A DNA stretch of 64,000 nt from Bacteroidetes bacterium HLUCCA01 (GTDB lineage: Bacteria; Bacteroidota; Rhodothermia; Balneolales; HLUCCA01), in contig LIHN01000001.1 of the NCBI GenBank assembly GCA_001314545.1, forward strand, positions 62,001 to 126,000, written 5' to 3'. The position numbers and the translations under genes were made by a program. A model generated the notes under the pieces. That model did not search any database. It was given only the letters and a program-made list of their open reading frames with translations, and was not told where the DNA came from. Position 1 is the stretch's first letter, and the number at the start of each line of letters is the position of its first letter. Below, piece by piece: positions 18,232-26,593 of this stretch.

Positions 18232-19269
18232 ATGAGAATCGGTATTGTTGGAGCCGGACTGGCAGGATTGACAGCAGGAAGACTTCTGGCACAGAACGGA
18301 CACGAAGTCATTGTGCTGGAAAAAAGCAGGGGCTACGGAGGGCGGTTGGCTACCCGTTATTTCGGCGATAACAAACAGATTAAACTCGATCATGGTTCTC
18401 CTTTGGTCGCACCGGATCAGGCTGATTTTGCAGCCTTCATTGACGAGCTAACCGCCAAAAACATTCTTAAGCCCTGGACCGATTCATTCAGTTTCTACAA
18501 CGAGGAGGGCATGTTTGATGAACACCCCTCCAGAGAGAAAAAAATGGTCTATATGGCACCCAACGGGATGAATAAGATCGGAGAATACATGAGCCGATGG
18601 GTGGATGTCCGCCTGAATACCAAAGTCAGCGGTATTACGATGGTCGCTCCCGGTGCCCGTAAAAAAAGACCGTGGATCCTGAATATGGCTAATATTTCTG
18701 TACTCGAAACCGATGCACTGATTATTGCTCTGCCAGCTGTGCAAGCTGCCGGCTTGCTGCAAACCGCACAGGATGAAACCCCGGTCAGGTCTCTTCATAT
18801 GAAGGTCTCAGCGGTACAGTACGATCCCGGCTTCACATTGATGGCGGGATTCGGAGCACACGAAACGCCCGACTGGAAGGGTATTGCTTGCCAGCATCCG
18901 GTATTGGGATTTATCAGCAATGAAAGCTCAAAAAGAGATAATAAAGAACTTACATTGGTCGTACATGCCAATAAATCATTCAGTACCGGGCACCGAAACA
19001 CCGACAAGGACCTTGTCCGCCGGGAGATGATTACCGCGCTCGGACAAGTTCTGGGCGACTGGGCAGCCATGCCGGAATGGTCTGATATCCATTTCTGGCG
19101 TTATGCATTCCCATCGCGGAACATTGATGCTCCTTTCCTGGAAAGTACCCAGCAACAAGCTCCTCTCGCAATCATCGGCGACTACTTCCAGGGGAATTCT
19201 ATGCAGGCTGCCTATGTTTCAGGTAAAAAGCTGGCTGAACACTGGCTCACTCAATTCGCTAACCGGTAG
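18232..19269 (+). CDS. NAD(P)/FAD-dependent oxidoreductase (renalase-like amine oxidase fold)
   Basis: 345 residues with an N-terminal dinucleotide-binding motif (GAGLAG, residues 7-12, then VIVLEKSRGYGGRLATR), typical of the renalase-like flavoprotein group. A C-terminal FAD-contacting stretch is visible (GDYFQGNSMQAAYVSGKKLAEH). The substrate of bacterial members varies and is unknown here. It lies 12 bases after the AtuA-like gene and 5 bases before the GTG start of the first ABC exporter gene, so it is in the middle of a long rightward operon. No signal peptide or membrane segment is seen. Confidence 0.83.
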   Translation: MRIGIVGAGLAGLTAGRLLAQNGHEVIVLEKSRGYGGRLATRYFGDNKQIKLDHGSPLVAPDQADFAAFIDELTAKNILKPWTDSFSFYNEEGMFDEHPSREKKMVYMAPNGMNKIGEYMSRWVDVRLNTKVSGITMVAPGARKKRPWILNMANISVLETDALIIALPAVQAAGLLQTAQDETPVRSLHMKVSAVQYDPGFTLMAGFGAHETPDWKGIACQHPVLGFISNESSKRDNKELTLVVHANKSFSTGHRNTDKDLVRREMITALGQVLGDWAAMPEWSDIHFWRYAFPSRNIDAPFLESTQQQAPLAIIGDYFQGNSMQAAYVSGKKLAEHWLTQFANR

Positions 19270-19274
19270 CCCGC

Positions 19275-21071
19275 GTGTGGGAACTGCGCAAACTTAATTT
19301 TTACTTCAGGAAATACTGGAAAATGATGGTCGGAGGAGTGCTCTTTCTCACGCTCTCCAACGCTTTTCTGGTTTGGATACCTGTTCTGGTACGGCAGACG
19401 ATGGACTCGGTTGAGTCCCTTGCCGATGAAACGGTCTTTGGTGACACCTCGGTTGTTGATATTCTCATCTCCGATCAGGCGGGCTGGGTCATTGCAAAGG
19501 GCGTGTTGCTGCTGTTGGCCGCCTCGTTTTTGTACGGATTCCTACTGTTTCTGACCCGTCAGACGCTCATTGTAGCTTCACGCTACATTGAACTTGATCT
19601 CCGTACACATATATATGATAAGCTCCAGCGTTTGCCGCAGGAATACTACGCCAAAAACCGCACCGGGGATATCTACATCCGTGCAACCGAAGACGTCTCG
19701 CGTGTACGTGAGTATTTCGGTCCGGGATTTATGTATGGTGTCAACACGATAACCCGCGCCGGAATTATTATCACCATCATGTTTCTGGTCAATGCCGAGC
19801 TGACCCTGTGGGCGCTCATGCCCCTTCCGTTACTGTCGGTCATTGCCTATTGGATGAGTAGTTTCATTCACAAGCGTTCCAATGAAATACAGGAGCAATA
19901 TGCCGTACTGGCCGGTAAGGCACAGGAAACATTCTCCTCCATACGACTGATCAAGTCCTTCGCAAGGGAGGCGTATGAGCAGGAACGCTTCGACCGGGAA
20001 TCGGAGATATACCGAAGGAAGAAACTTCGTCTGGATATTGTGGAAAGCTTGTTTCACCCAACCTTGAACCTGCTTGTGGGCGCATCAATCGTTCTGGTAA
20101 TCTGGAAAGGAGGATTGCTGGTTATGGAAGGCGTCGTTACGGTGGGTAACATCGCCGAATTCATCATTTATGTATTGTTTTTGACCTGGCCAATAGCCGC
20201 GCTTGGATACACCCTTAATCTGGTGCAACGCTCAGCAGCATCCAATATCCGTATCCAAAAGCTGCTGGATGAACCTGAAATGCGCGACGACATGAACGGC
20301 ACAACCATGGACTTGTCAAGGCTTAAAATTGAGTTCCGAAACGTGAGTTTTACCTATCCGGGTGCAACGGAAAAGGCCCTGAACAATATTAACCTGACGA
20401 TTGATGATGCCATGAGCGTTGCCATTGTTGGCAGAACCGGTGCCGGAAAATCTACGTTAGTACAGCTGTTGACCCGAATGTATGATGTAAATGAGGGACA
20501 AATCTGCATAAACGGAACAGATATCCGCGATATACCCATCGATAGATTGCGGTCGGTTATTGGTTATGTGCCGCAGGAAACTTTTTTGTTTTCCGAAACT
20601 ATTGCAAATAATATTGCATTTGGTAAAGAAAATGCTTCTTTTACCGAAGTAGAGAACGCAGCCCGAGCCGCTGCGGTTTACGACAATGTCATGTTGTTTG
20701 AAAATAAATTTGAAACTGTGTTGGGTGAGCGGGGGATAACCCTTTCAGGAGGGCAGAAGCAGCGAACATCAATTGCCCGGTCACTAATCCGAAGTCCTAA
20801 ACTACTCATACTTGACGATTCACTCAGTGCGGTTGATACCAACACGGAGTCGCAGATTGTCACGTACATACGTAAAGCGCTTGAAACTACCAACGTAATA
20901 CAAATAAGTCACCGAATTCAAAGTATACGTGATGCCGATATCATCTACCTGATTCACGAAGGGTCAGTTGCAGAACAAGGCACACACGATGAACTCATAG
21001 AACGTAACGGGCATTATGCCACCATGTACAGAAAACAGCAGCTTGAAAAAGAACTCGCTGAAATAAACTAA
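19275..21071 (+). CDS. ABC exporter half-transporter with degenerate catalytic carboxylate (subunit A of probable heterodimer)
   Basis: 598 residues: an ABC type-1 exporter membrane domain (six helices, about 1-310) fused to an ATPase domain. The start is a GTG at 19275, 5 bases after the previous gene. Walker A GRTGAGKS is at about 388-395 and the signature LSGGQ is canonical. Walker B reads LLILDDSLSAVD, with Asp where the catalytic Glu normally stands. This combination is typical of the degenerate-site subunit of heterodimeric exporters such as TM287/288 and BmrCD. The complementary half (LSMGQ, intact Glu) is the gene at 22634, beyond rnz. Substrate unknown: lipid or drug export are both possible. 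Confidence 0.9.
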   Translation: MWELRKLNFYFRKYWKMMVGGVLFLTLSNAFLVWIPVLVRQTMDSVESLADETVFGDTSVVDILISDQAGWVIAKGVLLLLAASFLYGFLLFLTRQTLIVASRYIELDLRTHIYDKLQRLPQEYYAKNRTGDIYIRATEDVSRVREYFGPGFMYGVNTITRAGIIITIMFLVNAELTLWALMPLPLLSVIAYWMSSFIHKRSNEIQEQYAVLAGKAQETFSSIRLIKSFAREAYEQERFDRESEIYRRKKLRLDIVESLFHPTLNLLVGASIVLVIWKGGLLVMEGVVTVGNIAEFIIYVLFLTWPIAALGYTLNLVQRSAASNIRIQKLLDEPEMRDDMNGTTMDLSRLKIEFRNVSFTYPGATEKALNNINLTIDDAMSVAIVGRTGAGKSTLVQLLTRMYDVNEGQICINGTDIRDIPIDRLRSVIGYVPQETFLFSETIANNIAFGKENASFTEVENAARAAAVYDNVMLFENKFETVLGERGITLSGGQKQRTSIARSLIRSPKLLILDDSLSAVDTNTESQIVTYIRKALETTNVIQISHRIQSIRDADIIYLIHEGSVAEQGTHDELIERNGHYATMYRKQQLEKELAEIN

Positions 21072-21126
21072 AACACTTCGTCCAAACCGCTGTATGATAG
21101 CAGCAGGGACAAAAAGTCAACTCAAT

Positions 21127-21132
21127 GAGGAG
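21127..21132 (+). promoter_or_regulatory. Strong Shine-Dalgarno site that sets the rnz start
   Basis: GAGGAG lies six bases before the ATG at 21139. The alternative in-frame ATG at 21094 has no such site and adds 15 residues absent from RNase Z N-termini, so 21139 is preferred. Strong sites like this are rare in the window. Confidence 0.7.
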
Positions 21133-21138
21133 AATACT

Positions 21139-22653
21139 ATGATAGTAATGCCATTAGGCGTGGGATCAGCAACACCGACTGCAGACAGGCACCTGGCCTC
21201 AGTCGCACTTTGGAGAGAAGGCCGGATATTTCTATTTGATTGCGGTGAAAACGCACAAATGCGGATGTTACAGGCCGGGATGAAACGATCTAAAATAGAC
21301 TACATCTTCATTACGCACCTGGACGGTGACCATTTCTTCGGGCTTCCGGGTCTGCTCACTACAATGCAGCTGCAGCGACGTGAAAAAGCCCTGACCATTG
21401 TCGGGCCGGAAGGCATCAAAGATTTTGTTGAAGGTGTGCTTAAAGCCGTGAACATCAGTCTTTGCTTTGAACTTATTTTCAAGGAAATCAAACACGGAAC
21501 CGATCACGAGGTGGTGGTTGAGGAAGATGATTTCTTCATAGAGGCCCGTGAGCTCAAACACAATACGTACTGCGTAGGCTACCGGCTGGAAGAACGGGAA
21601 AAACCGGGTAAAGTGAATGCCGCTTTAGCCTCAGAAATGGGTATCACTGAAGACGAGCAGTTTAAGGCCCTCAAAGCCGGTCAGGATGTGGAATTACCTG
21701 ACGGAACCCTGGTTAAAGCATCTGAAATAGTGGGCGAACCCGTCAGGGGTGGTGTATTTGCCTATGTTACGGACACCGAATTCTGTGAAAATTGCATCCG
21801 CCTGGCAGAGAACGCTACTATTCTCTACCATGAAGCGACGTTTGGTCAGGCACTCAAAGATAAAGCAACCGAAACCGGACACTGTACCGCTCAGGAGGCT
21901 GCTATTGTTGCCAAGACAGCCAACGTTGAACGACTGGTAATTGGTCACTTCTCAGCTCGTTATACCAATGCATTTGTACTTCTTAAAGAAGCTAAGCAGG
22001 TATTCGAAGAAACCTGGGTTGCTACGGAATTACGACCTGTAATGACCGATCCGGAGCAGGAAAAAGGAATATTCAAGCCTGTTGTACCTCCTCAGACACA
22101 CCAGAAACCCGACCGCGGCGGTCGGGGCGGATATCAAAGTGGCGGCCGCAGACCTTCCGGCGGAGGTCGCCAGGGTGGCGGAGGTTACCGTCCGCGCCAG
22201 GGTGGCAGCGGCGGATATCGTCCACGACAGGGTGGAGGTGGCAGCCGGTACAGCAATGACCGTCCCCCCCGCAGGTATGACGATCGCGGAGGCCGGCCCG
22301 ATTACCGTGATAACCGTCCCCCGTCACGCCGTTATGACGACCGCGGTGGCGACAGACCACAACGTGACTACAATTACGATAATCGCCGAGATTATAACAG
22401 AGGGGGTGACTACCGGTCAAATGACCGTCCGCCTCGACGTTATGATGACCGCGGTGGCAGACCCGATTACCGGGATAATCGTGATAACCGTGATTATCGG
22501 GGAGGCAGCGACCGACCGCCCAGAGACCGTGATTATAACAACCGCGGACGGGGACCAGACAATCGCGATAACCGTGACAACCGGTCAGGCCGCTCAGACA
22601 ATCCCATGCCCATAACACCCAGAACACCCTTTGATGAGTTCGACCGATTCTAA
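21139..22653 (+). CDS. rnz: Ribonuclease Z with a long Arg/Gly-rich disordered C-terminal tail
   Basis: 504 residues. Residues 1-320 are the metallo-beta-lactamase fold of RNase Z, which matures tRNA 3' ends: MPLGVGSATPTADRH at the start, FITHLDGDHFFGLPGLL at about 58-74, LYHEATF, TGHCTAQEAA, and GHFSARYTNAF. The usual HxHxDH metal motif reads H60-L-D62-G-D64-H65, so the second His is Asp. From about residue 324 to the end the protein is a low-complexity tail of Gly, Arg, Asp, Tyr and Asn, containing a duplicated DRPPRRYDDRGGRPDYRDN unit. The tail resembles RGG-type RNA-binding regions. The gene is embedded between the two halves of an ABC exporter and overlaps the second by 20 bases. Confidence 0.88.
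   Translation: MIVMPLGVGSATPTADRHLASVALWREGRIFLFDCGENAQMRMLQAGMKRSKIDYIFITHLDGDHFFGLPGLLTTMQLQRREKALTIVGPEGIKDFVEGVLKAVNISLCFELIFKEIKHGTDHEVVVEEDDFFIEARELKHNTYCVGYRLEEREKPGKVNAALASEMGITEDEQFKALKAGQDVELPDGTLVKASEIVGEPVRGGVFAYVTDTEFCENCIRLAENATILYHEATFGQALKDKATETGHCTAQEAAIVAKTANVERLVIGHFSARYTNAFVLLKEAKQVFEETWVATELRPVMTDPEQEKGIFKPVVPPQTHQKPDRGGRGGYQSGGRRPSGGGRQGGGGYRPRQGGSGGYRPRQGGGGSRYSNDRPPRRYDDRGGRPDYRDNRPPSRRYDDRGGDRPQRDYNYDNRRDYNRGGDYRSNDRPPRRYDDRGGRPDYRDNRDNRDYRGGSDRPPRDRDYNNRGRGPDNRDNRDNRSGRSDNPMPITPRTPFDEFDRF
22252..22479 (+). repeat. Duplicated coding repeat in the rnz tail
   Basis: A unit of about 63 bases at 22252-22314 recurs at 22417-22479 with silent and minor changes. Both encode a DRPPRRYDDRGGRPDYRDN-type segment preceded by SN. 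Further partial copies (RRYDDRGG, DNRDNR) occur around them. The divergence at third positions argues for selection on the protein sequence rather than a recent DNA duplication. Confidence 0.75.
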
Positions 22654-24439
22654 AAAGAAGGGTTCTGACAAGTCTAAAAGCACTAAAGCCGTTGATTCCA
22701 GATTGATTCAACGGCTTTATATGTTTCTTAAACCGTATAATAAGCTCCTGATTCTGGCTCTGGTTCTCACCCTGACCACAGCCTACCTGGGGCCGTTGCG
22801 TCCTTACCTCACCCAGATTGCAGTAGATGATCATATTGCAAAAGATGATATTCAGGGACTTTTTCGAATAATGCTTCTTTTCGGGGGGGTACTGCTGGGT
22901 GAATACATCCTCACCATATCATCAACATACCTTACCCGATGGATCGGGCAGGGAGCACTGTTCGAACTACGGCGAACAGTTTTCGGAAAAATTCAAAACC
23001 TGCATGTTCAATTTTTTGATCGGAACCCTATCGGCCGGTTGATTACCAGAACCACCAGCGATATTGAAGCACTCAGCGATCTGTTATCCAACGGAGTCGT
23101 TAATATTATCGGCGATGTTTTTCGGATTGTGTTTATCCTGTTTTTCATGTTCAGCCTGAGCTGGGAGTTATCCCTCATCTCACTGATAACCCTGCCGGTA
23201 CTGGTATATGCCACAATCCTGTTCAAAAGACTGGTTCGGGTTGCCTTTTTGAATGTCCGCGATCAGATTGCCCGACTTAATTCCTTCGTGCAGGAACACA
23301 TTAACGGGATGAGCGTGGTTCAGATTTTTGGACGGCAGAAACGGGAAATGGAACGGTTTAAATCCATCAATCAGGATCATACCGACGCCCATATCAAGAC
23401 CGTTTTTTATTTCTCCATTTTCTGGCCTGTGGTTGAAGTGCTCTCCAGTGTAGCCATGGCGTTGGTCATATGGTATGGGGGTGCGCGCGCGCTGAGTGGT
23501 GGAGTAACGTTTGGCGTGCTGCTGGCCTTCATCCAGTACGTTCGTTTATTTTTCATGCCGATTCGGGACCTTTCCGATAAATTCAATACGCTTCAGAGTG
23601 CGCTTGCTTCATCGGAGCGAATATTTGACGTCCTGGACACGGAAAATAAAATCAAAAGTCCTCCCAACCCGGCAGCATTTTCAAATCCACGCGGAAAAAT
23701 CGAGTTTAGAAATGTATGGTTCCGTTATGCAAGTCAGGAGGATTATGTGCTCCGGGATGTATCCTTCGTGCTTGAATCGGGGCAGTCCATGGCTGTTGTA
23801 GGAGCAACAGGCGCGGGTAAAACAACCTTGATTAATTTAATCACCCGATTTTACGACATCGAGCAGGGTGAGATTCTCATTGATGATATCAATATCAAAG
23901 ACCTCCATCTCAGCGATCTCAGAAAGAGTTTTGGGCTGGTCTTACAGGAAAATGCATTGTTTTCAGGAACTATCCTGGAGAATATCACCCTCGGCAACCC
24001 TGAAATTTCCCGCCAACAGGTTGAAAATGTAGTAGCAATGGTTGAAGCCGATCGTTTTATTGATAAACTTCCCGGTAAACTGGATTTTGTGCTGCATGAA
24101 AGAGGCAGTTCCCTTTCGATGGGGCAACGCCAGCTAATTTGCTTTATCAGAGCACTGGTCTATAATCCCGCCGTAATCATATTGGATGAAGCAACCTCCA
24201 GTGTGGACAGTGAAACCGAGCAACTTGTCACAAAGGCGCTGCATGTGCTGCTCAAAGACCGGACTTCCTTTGTAGTTGCTCATCGACTTTCAACCATTCA
24301 GCATGCCGATGTTATTCTGGTCATGCATAAGGGCGAAATACGCGAATCCGGCCGGCATCAGTCACTGCTTGAAATTGAAAACGGAATTTATCGCAAACTC
24401 TATGAATTACAGTACAAAGACCAGTTACTGGCCGGTTAA
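22634..24439 (+). CDS. ABC exporter half-transporter with intact Walker B (subunit B of probable heterodimer)
   Basis: 601 residues: a Lys/Ser-rich N-terminus, a six-helix ABC type-1 exporter domain, and an ATPase domain. Walker A is GATGAGKT at about 391-398, Walker B VIILDEATSSVD with the catalytic Glu, and the switch His is in VAHRLST. The signature is LSMGQ instead of LSGGQ, the deviation expected in the partner of a subunit with degenerate Walker B. Together with the gene at 19275 it should form a heterodimer with one active and one degenerate ATP site. The ATG at 22634 overlaps rnz by 20 bases in a different frame; a TTG three bases earlier is less likely. Confidence 0.9.
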   Translation: MSSTDSKKKGSDKSKSTKAVDSRLIQRLYMFLKPYNKLLILALVLTLTTAYLGPLRPYLTQIAVDDHIAKDDIQGLFRIMLLFGGVLLGEYILTISSTYLTRWIGQGALFELRRTVFGKIQNLHVQFFDRNPIGRLITRTTSDIEALSDLLSNGVVNIIGDVFRIVFILFFMFSLSWELSLISLITLPVLVYATILFKRLVRVAFLNVRDQIARLNSFVQEHINGMSVVQIFGRQKREMERFKSINQDHTDAHIKTVFYFSIFWPVVEVLSSVAMALVIWYGGARALSGGVTFGVLLAFIQYVRLFFMPIRDLSDKFNTLQSALASSERIFDVLDTENKIKSPPNPAAFSNPRGKIEFRNVWFRYASQEDYVLRDVSFVLESGQSMAVVGATGAGKTTLINLITRFYDIEQGEILIDDINIKDLHLSDLRKSFGLVLQENALFSGTILENITLGNPEISRQQVENVVAMVEADRFIDKLPGKLDFVLHERGSSLSMGQRQLICFIRALVYNPAVIILDEATSSVDSETEQLVTKALHVLLKDRTSFVVAHRLSTIQHADVILVMHKGEIRESGRHQSLLEIENGIYRKLYELQYKDQLLAG

Positions 24440-25409
24440 CCTGCTGGCTGCTCTTGTATTACTGACAATAGGTTGCGGCCAGTCCAGGGAACCGGAAGAC
24501 CTGGCTGACGAGCGCTACACCTCATCAGACCAGCAGATTGTCACCAACGAAGAAGAACCCATAGTTGAGGCTGTATCCCTTTTCGGGCACGGCCTCGTAC
24601 GACCTGACTTTGATACGCTATCGGCCGCAATAATGCAGCAGGAACTACGTGACGCAGTAGAAAAGTATGACGGCACCCCTGAGTCGATGATGTGGATTGC
24701 ACGAAAAACGGCCGCTTTATGGCGTTATCAGGACGCTGTGGTTGTACTCACGGACGCCATTGAAGAGTTCCCTGAGGAAGCAGTGCTATACCGATATCGC
24801 GGACAATATCTGTTTTTTCTCCGCGAATTTGATATAGCCGCCGATGATTTCAACAAGGCCGCCCGTTATGCCCAGAATAAGCCGGATTTTATTGAAACGG
24901 ATACCCCTGACGGCCAGGTTATTGAACCCTCCTCGTCCTTTCTGTTTAATTTGAACCTGTTCACCGGATTGAATGAGTACGCCCGCGGTCGATTCCGCCA
25001 GGCTCTTGAATTCTTTGAGAAAGCTTCTTCCCATGCAGCCAATAATGACACACGATTAACGGCACTTGACTGGCAAGTCATGGCGCTGGTGAAATTAGGA
25101 CACTATGATCTGGCCGACCATAAGGCTGCCCGCGCCCTGGAATTAGAGCCCGTCACCGATGCCACTGCGTACCGTGACCGACTCAAGCTCCTGGTACAAT
25201 CCGAAGATGCAATTACCTCTGATGATGGCAGCGATGTCTTCAGCCAGGTAACACTGGACTACGGTCGGGCTATGGCATACCGTCGAAAAGGAGACATCGC
25301 ACAGGCCGAACGTAAACTGCGCGAACTGCTTGATTCCAATATTTGGGCAGCAGTCAGTTACATTATGGCGGAAGCCGATCTGAAACGTACACAATCTGCC
25401 CGAAGCTGA
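24402..25409 (+). CDS. TPR-like lipoprotein
   Basis: About 335 residues from the ATG at 24402. A longer frame exists upstream but lies entirely inside the ABC gene. The N-terminus is a lipoprotein signal: hydrophobic LLAALVLLTIG followed by Cys25, then an acidic tether. The rest is helical, with TPR-like repeats visible where WRYQDAVVVLTDAIEEFPEEAVLYRYRGQ-type phrases recur (about residues 100-150, 200-260 and 290-325). The start overlaps the preceding ABC gene by 38 bases, so coupling is likely. TPR lipoproteins usually scaffold envelope complexes. A link to the exporter is suggested only by position. Confidence 0.75.
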   Translation: MNYSTKTSYWPVNLLAALVLLTIGCGQSREPEDLADERYTSSDQQIVTNEEEPIVEAVSLFGHGLVRPDFDTLSAAIMQQELRDAVEKYDGTPESMMWIARKTAALWRYQDAVVVLTDAIEEFPEEAVLYRYRGQYLFFLREFDIAADDFNKAARYAQNKPDFIETDTPDGQVIEPSSSFLFNLNLFTGLNEYARGRFRQALEFFEKASSHAANNDTRLTALDWQVMALVKLGHYDLADHKAARALELEPVTDATAYRDRLKLLVQSEDAITSDDGSDVFSQVTLDYGRAMAYRRKGDIAQAERKLRELLDSNIWAAVSYIMAEADLKRTQSARS

Positions 25410-25479
25410 TTCTTTCAGGTGCAGTCTCTCATCGTATAACCGTATATTTAGCGAAAATAAACCCAGACTAACGAAGAGT

Positions 25480-26593
25480 ATGCAGACCTACACAACCGAA
25501 CAGACGGATGAGCTCTTTCAGCGCGTTGATGCGCTGAGGAGGTATCTTTGACTACGACAGAAGAAAGCTGAAAATCGCTGAACTGGAGCATAAGTCGCAA
25601 GATCCCGACTTGTGGAACAACCCGGAAAACGCCCAGAAGGTCATGAAAGACCTCAATACGGAAAAAGATTGGGTTCGGCTTTGGGACGATCTGGATGAAC
25701 ATCGCCAAAATATCCTCCTGTTTCGCGAAATTATTGCCGAAGGGGATGATGTCACCCACGATCTGATGACGGAAATACATACACTGCATACTGCAGTTGA
25801 AGGGCTTGAGTTTAAAACCATGCTCAACGAAGCCGATGATCAGCGGGCCGCACTGCTTACCATCAATGCCGGAGCCGGAGGTACCGAAAGCCAGGACTGG
25901 GCCCAGATGCTTCACCGGATGTACACCCGGTACTGCGAACAGGCCGGTTTCAGTTATGATACGGTTGAACTGCAATACGGCGAGGTAGCCGGTATCAAAA
26001 GTGCAAGCATCGAAATATCCGGCGATTTTGCCTATGGTTACCTCAAAGCCGAAAACGGGGTACATCGCCTCGTGCGGATATCGCCATTTGACAGCAATGC
26101 CCGTCGGCACACCTCGTTCTGCTCCGTATTTGTGGTTCCCATTATTGATGATGAAATTGAAGTGGATCTGAATCCCGATGAGGTCGAAATGCAGCGGTTT
26201 CATGCCGGAGGCAAGGGTGGGCAGAATGTGAACAAAGTGGAAACGGGTGTGCGCCTGATCTGGACCGGCAAGTTATCCAACGGAGAACAGGCCAGGGTGG
26301 TAGCAGAATGCCAGCAGGAACGATCCCAGTTGCAGAACCGCGAAAAAGCGATGGTCCTGCTGAAATCCAGGGTATATAACCTGGAGAAGGAAATCCAGGA
26401 AGCTGCCAAAGCCCAGCTCGAAGGAACAAAAATGAAAAATGAATGGGGATCTCAGATACGTTCGTATGTGTTTCATCCGTATAAAATGATCAAAGATCAC
26501 CGGTCGGATTATGAAACATCGGATGTTGATGGTGTGATGGACGGTGAAATTGATGAATTTATCAAAGCATATCTAATGAGTCTCCGCGAATGA
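25480..26593 (+). CDS. prfB: Peptide chain release factor 2, with programmed +1 frameshift
   Basis: The gene is read as 25480-25548 joined to 25550-26593, giving 370 residues. The first 23 codons end at an in-frame TGA (25549-25551). Skipping the T at 25549 restores the frame into [15 protein letters not shown] and the rest of RF2. The protein shows the SPF stop-codon-recognition tripeptide (in [11 protein letters not shown]) and the GGQ peptidyl-hydrolysis motif at residues 246-248. RF2 releases peptides at UGA and UAA. The frameshift is the known autoregulatory device: low RF2 lets ribosomes slip past the UGA. It overlaps nadB by four bases. Confidence 0.95.
25537..25552 (+). promoter_or_regulatory. 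RF2 programmed +1 frameshift site
   Basis: AGGAGG-TAT-CTT-TGA-C is seen: an internal Shine-Dalgarno-like hexamer three bases before the slippery CTT codon, then TGA followed by C. This matches the conserved bacterial prfB frameshift element in order and spacing. The zero-frame reading stops after 23 codons and the +1 frame continues uninterrupted to 26593. Confidence 0.95.

Noticed and set aside
22082-22615. Long frame inside the rnz tail in another + frame (177 codons)
   Set aside because: By-product of the GC-rich, repetitive Arg/Gly coding sequence. It starts and ends inside rnz, and the rnz frame continues the RNase Z protein without interruption.
22073-22834. Long minus-strand frame across the rnz tail and next ABC gene
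   Set aside because: Its composition (Cys/His/Gly/Arg) is just the antisense of the rnz repeat and of a well-supported ABC gene.
24276-24401. Longer N-terminus of the TPR lipoprotein
   Set aside because: It lies wholly within the ABC ATPase domain coding sequence and would bury the lipoprotein signal in the middle of the protein.
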